6,521 nt of DNA, from assembly GCA_021815655.1 (NCBI GenBank), contig JAKAGJ010000123.1, forward strand, positions 1 through 6,521, in the 5' to 3' direction. The notes below the pieces were generated by a model. That model saw nothing but the letters and a program-made list of their open reading frames with translations. It made no database searches and had not been told where the DNA came from. Below are positions 4,721 to 6,521 of the stretch, piece by piece. This DNA comes from Deltaproteobacteria bacterium. Lineage in GTDB: Bacteria; Desulfobacterota; Desulfarculia; Desulfarculales; Desulfarculaceae. The translations under genes and the position numbers were made by a program. The stretch's first letter is position 1. Each line of letters opens with the position of its first letter.

Positions 4721-4737
4721 TATTTGTCAAACAAATA
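4721..4737. promoter_or_regulatory. Inverted repeat TATTTG-N5-CAAATA upstream of the right sigma-54-type element
   Basis: A perfect 6+6 dyad with 5-base spacer ends 9 bases before the -24 element at 4747. Its position (about -36 to -52) is close for an enhancer site and could suit an IHF-like bender, a repressor, or a second regulator. Confidence 0.3.
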
Positions 4738-4746
4738 GTTATCATG

Positions 4747-4762
4747 TGGCCTACATGTTGCT
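4747..4762 (+). promoter_or_regulatory. Sigma-54 (-24/-12) promoter for the 89-aa / 168-aa operon
   Basis: TGGCCTACATGTTGCT matches TGGCAC-N5-TTGCW at 9 of 11 positions, including the invariant GG and GC exactly 10 bases apart. The start would be near 4773. The 56-base leader holds a GCCAC/GTGGC hairpin (4776-4795) and the AAGGGG ribosome binding site. It mirrors the element at 4230-4245 on the other strand. Confidence 0.6.
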
Positions 4763-4828
4763 CCCCCTGCGTGGAGCCACCGCCCAACCCGTGGCGGCAC
4801 TAAAGGCGGCATATAAGGGGCATGATCC

Positions 4829-5098
4829 ATGGCCACCAGTGGGGAAAAAACCATTCGCGGCGTAATCATCCCCACTGCCTGGGACCCGGAGGGACGGGTA
4901 ATTTCCGTGGGCATCTCGGCCAATGACGAGGAAGAATACCTCCTAGAGCAAGGGCCATTGGCCACCGAGTTGGTGAGTCTGGTGCGCCAGGAGGTGGAGG
5001 TCAGAGGGCGAGTCATCTTGCAACCCGACGGCGCCAAACACATCCAAGTGGAAAGCTACCATCTGACCAGGCGAGGGGAACAGGATGAAGTTGCCTAA
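4829..5098 (+). CDS. Conserved-looking 89-aa beta-rich protein (OB-like)
   Basis: 89 aa, cytoplasmic, no signal peptide or membrane segment. The pattern TIRGVIIPTAWDPEGRVISVGISANDEEEYLL, LVRQEVEVRGRVIL, KHIQVESYHL is alternating short beta strands with a central acidic turn (NDEEE), which suggests a small barrel of the OB type. I recall similar unnamed short proteins in Desulfobacterota, but no function is known. AAGGGG ends 8 bases before the ATG at 4829; a nearby ATG at 4822 is in another frame. Its end overlaps the next gene by 14 bases, so the two are translated together, and the sigma-54-type element at 4747 reads into it. A cytoplasmic partner or regulator of the exported protein downstream is possible, but that is only inference from coupling. 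Confidence 0.82.
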   Translation: MATSGEKTIRGVIIPTAWDPEGRVISVGISANDEEEYLLEQGPLATELVSLVRQEVEVRGRVILQPDGAKHIQVESYHLTRRGEQDEVA

Positions 5099-5591
5099 AC
5101 GCGCGGCCCAGGTTGGTCTGGCCTGTGTCTGCGCCTTGACCCTGGCCGTGGCCCCACTCTGCGGGGCGGCGGCGGAGGAATTGGCCGAAACCGCCGGCCC
5201 GCTGGCCAGCGAGACGCCCATATACCAGGATTCGCCCAAGCCCAAGCCGGTAAAGCCCTTTAGCGACGACGCCCCGCCGGCCCCCGCCCCCCGCAAGCTC
5301 AAGAAGAGCAGGAAAGCCAAGGCCGCGTCTGGCGCCCAGCCGACCCGTGCCGGCAAGCCCCGCAAGGGCAGGAAGGCGGCCAAGGCGGCCCCCCCGGCCC
5401 ATGGCGCGGCCGCCCCGGCCAAGGCAACCAAGGCCGTCAAGGTTTCCAAGGGCAAGAAGGGCCGCAAAGCCCGTCCCGCCTTGGCCAGCCCCAAGCCCAG
5501 CCCGACCAAGCAGGCCAAGCCCAAGGCCCTCAAGCCCAAGAAGCCGGGCGGCAAAAGCAAGAAGAGCAAGCGCTCCTCTCGCCGCGACTAG
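5085..5591 (+). CDS. Exported Lys/Ala/Pro-rich polybasic protein (168 aa)
   Basis: 168 aa. A signal peptide occupies residues 1-~30 (MKLPKRAAQVGLACVCALTL, then AVAPLCGAAA-EE). A short acidic stretch (EELAETAGPLASETPIYQDS) follows. From ~51 to the end the chain is low-complexity Pro/Ala/Lys/Arg with KPKP, KKSRKAKA, KGKKGRKAR and PKKPGG blocks, resembling histone-H1-type tails. It is very basic, probably disordered, and by its signal peptide periplasmic or extracellular. Candidate partners are anionic envelope polymers or DNA; neither is shown. GAGGGG lies 6 bases before the ATG at 5085, and the gene overlaps the 89-aa gene by 14 bases. It shares exported plus polybasic design with the 68-aa protein on the other side of the AT-rich region. 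No U-rich terminator follows before the converging gene 46 bases away. Confidence 0.8.
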   Translation: MKLPKRAAQVGLACVCALTLAVAPLCGAAAEELAETAGPLASETPIYQDSPKPKPVKPFSDDAPPAPAPRKLKKSRKAKAASGAQPTRAGKPRKGRKAAKAAPPAHGAAAPAKATKAVKVSKGKKGRKARPALASPKPSPTKQAKPKALKPKKPGGKSKKSKRSSRRD

Positions 5592-5637
5592 GCCGGTTTC
5601 ATACCACCAGGCCCACGCCGGCTTGGGGCGCCGCTCA

Positions 5638-5838
5638 TCAGGCGCCCGGCCGGGCCCCGCGTCCCGGCTTGGGGCTGAAGACCTGGCAGGGCTGGCCGGA
5701 ACTGGCCAGCACCACCCTCCAGGGTATCTCCTTGGACTTGAAGCCCATGCCCCGGCAGGCGTAGCCCCGGCCGTGCTCCCAGGTTATCTCCAGGTGCCGG
5801 CAGCGGAAGCAATCAGGACGCTGGCGCTGGTCGCTCAT
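5638..5838 (-). CDS. Small Cys-rich protein, CFRCRH...GFKS-type (66 aa)
   Basis: 66 aa from the ATG at 5838 (MSDQRQRPDCFRCRHLEITW). C10-x2-C13-x-H15, C28 and C51 look like a metal-binding set, followed by GFKSKEIPWRVVLASSGQPCQVFSPKP. From memory, this C-x2-C-x-H...TW...CRG-GFKS-P...SSGQPC-F-PK pattern belongs to a widespread family of tiny proteins, sometimes annotated uncertainly as uracil-DNA-glycosylase-like; it is far too short to be that enzyme. Its function is unknown, and nucleic-acid or zinc binding would fit. GAGAGG lies 6 bases upstream of the ATG; an upstream in-frame GTG at 5865 is less likely. It follows the biotin-carboxylase gene by 64 bases on the same strand and may be co-transcribed. 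It converges on the 168-aa gene. Confidence 0.75.
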   Translation of the reverse strand: MSDQRQRPDCFRCRHLEITWEHGRGYACRGMGFKSKEIPWRVVLASSGQPCQVFSPKPGRGARPGA

Positions 5839-5902
5839 GCCCGGCCTCTCTGGCCTCTGGCGCACCCAAGTACCACGGGATTCTCACTCCGTCCGGCCCG
5901 TC

Positions 5903-6521
5903 TCAAGCACCCTTGAAGGTGAGCAACACGTCGTCGGTCTCCACGGCCTGACCCACCTTGGCCGTGATACGCTCCACCACCCCGTCACGGGGCGAGGAGA
6001 CGCCGCACTCCATCTTCATGGACTCGATTATGACAAGGTCCTGGCCGCGGTACACCCGGTCCCCGGGCTGGACCCGCAAATCCACCACCAGGCCGGGCAT
6101 GGGCGAGCGCAGCTCGTCCTGGTTCTCCTGGGCCTTGGAGCTGGGCATGAACTGGGCCAGATCCCATTCTTTGGGGGTGTAAATGTCGAACTGGCTGATG
6201 ATGCCGCAGTAGGCGACGATGATGGAGTTCTCGCTGTATTGCAGGCGGAAGTACTGGCTTTGGCCGTCGATGTTGAGCTTGAGCCGGCGGCGGTAGAATT
6301 CCAAATCCGGGGTCAGCACGCGGTAGGCCCGGTCGTTGACCCAGATCAGCCAGCTGCGCGGCTCGTCCTGCTCCAGCAATTGCAGGTCATAGACCCAGCG
6401 CTGGTTCTTGACCATGTAGTGGGGCGGCTCCTTCTGCTCGTGGGCCTGTCCCACCTTGGCGGCCATGGGCTTCAGGGAGGCGCGCACCAGGTTCTGGCGG
6501 GCGTGGAAAATCAGAGTGGCG
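5903..6521 (-). CDS. C-terminal part of a biotin-dependent acyl-CoA (or pyruvate) carboxylase, biotin carrier domain, cut by right edge
   Basis: The open frame continues to the window edge; 205 residues are visible and the N-terminus is missing. An in-frame GTG at 6487 lacks start context, and the upstream residues ATLIFHARQNLVRASLKPMAA look like continuing protein. The middle (VYDLQLLEQDEPRSWLIWVNDRAYRVL...) is beta-rich, like the linker domain of acyl-CoA carboxylase alpha subunits. The last ~75 residues are a biotinyl domain: RSPMPGLVVDLRVQPGDRV, then IIESMKMECGV, where the ESMKME lysine, 36 residues from the end, is the biotinylation site. The biotin arm carries CO2 from biotin carboxylase to a carboxyltransferase, for acetyl-CoA, propionyl-CoA or pyruvate; which substrate cannot be read from this fragment. 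The biotin carboxylase domain, if fused, lies beyond the edge. Confidence 0.88.
   Translation of the reverse strand, partial: ATLIFHARQNLVRASLKPMAAKVGQAHEQKEPPHYMVKNQRWVYDLQLLEQDEPRSWLIWVNDRAYRVLTPDLEFYRRRLKLNIDGQSQYFRLQYSENSIIVAYCGIISQFDIYTPKEWDLAQFMPSSKAQENQDELRSPMPGLVVDLRVQPGDRVYRGQDLVIIESMKMECGVSSPRDGVVERITAKVGQAVETDDVLLTFKGA

Larger units (their letters stand above)
4246..4746. other. AT-rich gene-free regulatory region between divergent units
   Basis: About 500 bases, distinctly AT-rich against the GC-rich flanks, with no supported protein gene. It separates two outward-pointing sigma-54-type elements. It contains repeated GTTACC/GGTAAC words, two larger dyads, a small inverted repeat CGGAAT-N5-ATTCCG (4299-4315), and a candidate small RNA with its terminator; these are listed separately. 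The low GC may reflect promoter/enhancer DNA needing easy bending, or a separate origin. Confidence 0.6.

Noticed and set aside
4631..4738. Short plus-strand frame (about 35 codons) starting at ATG 4631
   Set aside because: It has no ribosome binding site and passes through a strong terminator.
4943..5916. Minus-strand frame 4943-5569 and plus-strand frame 5347-5916
   Set aside because: They are low-complexity Leu/Gly or Arg/Pro-rich shadows of the 168-aa gene and of the 66-aa gene; they lack ribosome binding sites and recognisable motifs.

Overview
The window reads as a GC-rich chromosomal segment of an anaerobic bacterium, most likely a Desulfobacterota (delta-proteobacterial) sulfate reducer or relative. 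That is an inference from gene content: an Rrf2 regulator with an Fe-S type cysteine motif, a diferredoxin-like protein, a small siroheme/4Fe-4S reductase-type protein, an HD protein beginning MCPGQD, a NapH-like membrane ferredoxin, a biotin-carrier end of an acyl-CoA carboxylase, and small exported lysine-rich proteins. No taxonomic marker gene is present.

Left part (1-3476, all minus strand). A membrane 4Fe-4S protein runs off the left edge; only its first ~64 residues are inside. After a ~310-base gap comes a compact four-gene operon read right to left: Rrf2-type regulator (2984-3418), 281-aa Fe-S protein with a His-rich linker (2152-2997, overlapping rrf2 by 14 bases), PCP_red/siroheme/2[4Fe-4S] protein (1297-2124) and zinc-ribbon HD-domain protein (502-1281). 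A strong sigma-70-type promoter precedes rrf2 (TTGACA, 17-base spacer, TATTGT), and a 20-bp imperfect palindrome covers its -10 box. This suggests autoregulation by a redox- or NO-sensing Fe-S repressor of a soluble electron-transfer/reductase module whose substrate is not known.

Middle (3477-4828). A non-coding stretch with four consecutive hairpins (3653-3772) is followed by an intrinsic terminator (3778-3815) for a 68-aa exported lysine-rich protein (3860-4066, minus). Upstream of that gene is an AT-rich, gene-free region (~4090-4828) flanked by two outward-facing sigma-54-type -24/-12 elements: minus strand 4230-4245 and plus strand 4747-4762. Between them lie several inverted repeats suitable for an enhancer-binding protein, and a possible ~90-nt small RNA with its own TATAAT box and perfect terminator.

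Right part (4829-6521). The plus-strand sigma-54-type element drives an 89-aa beta-rich protein and, overlapping it by 14 bases, a 168-aa exported Lys/Ala/Pro-rich protein. So two divergent transcription units, each encoding an exported polybasic protein, appear to share sigma-54 control. Converging on them from the right are a 66-aa Cys-rich protein (5638-5838, minus) and the C-terminal part of a biotin-dependent carboxylase (5903-6521, minus, cut by the edge).

The items most worth following are the paired sigma-54-type promoters on polybasic exported proteins, the Rrf2 operon with its visible operator, and the unexplained hairpin array.
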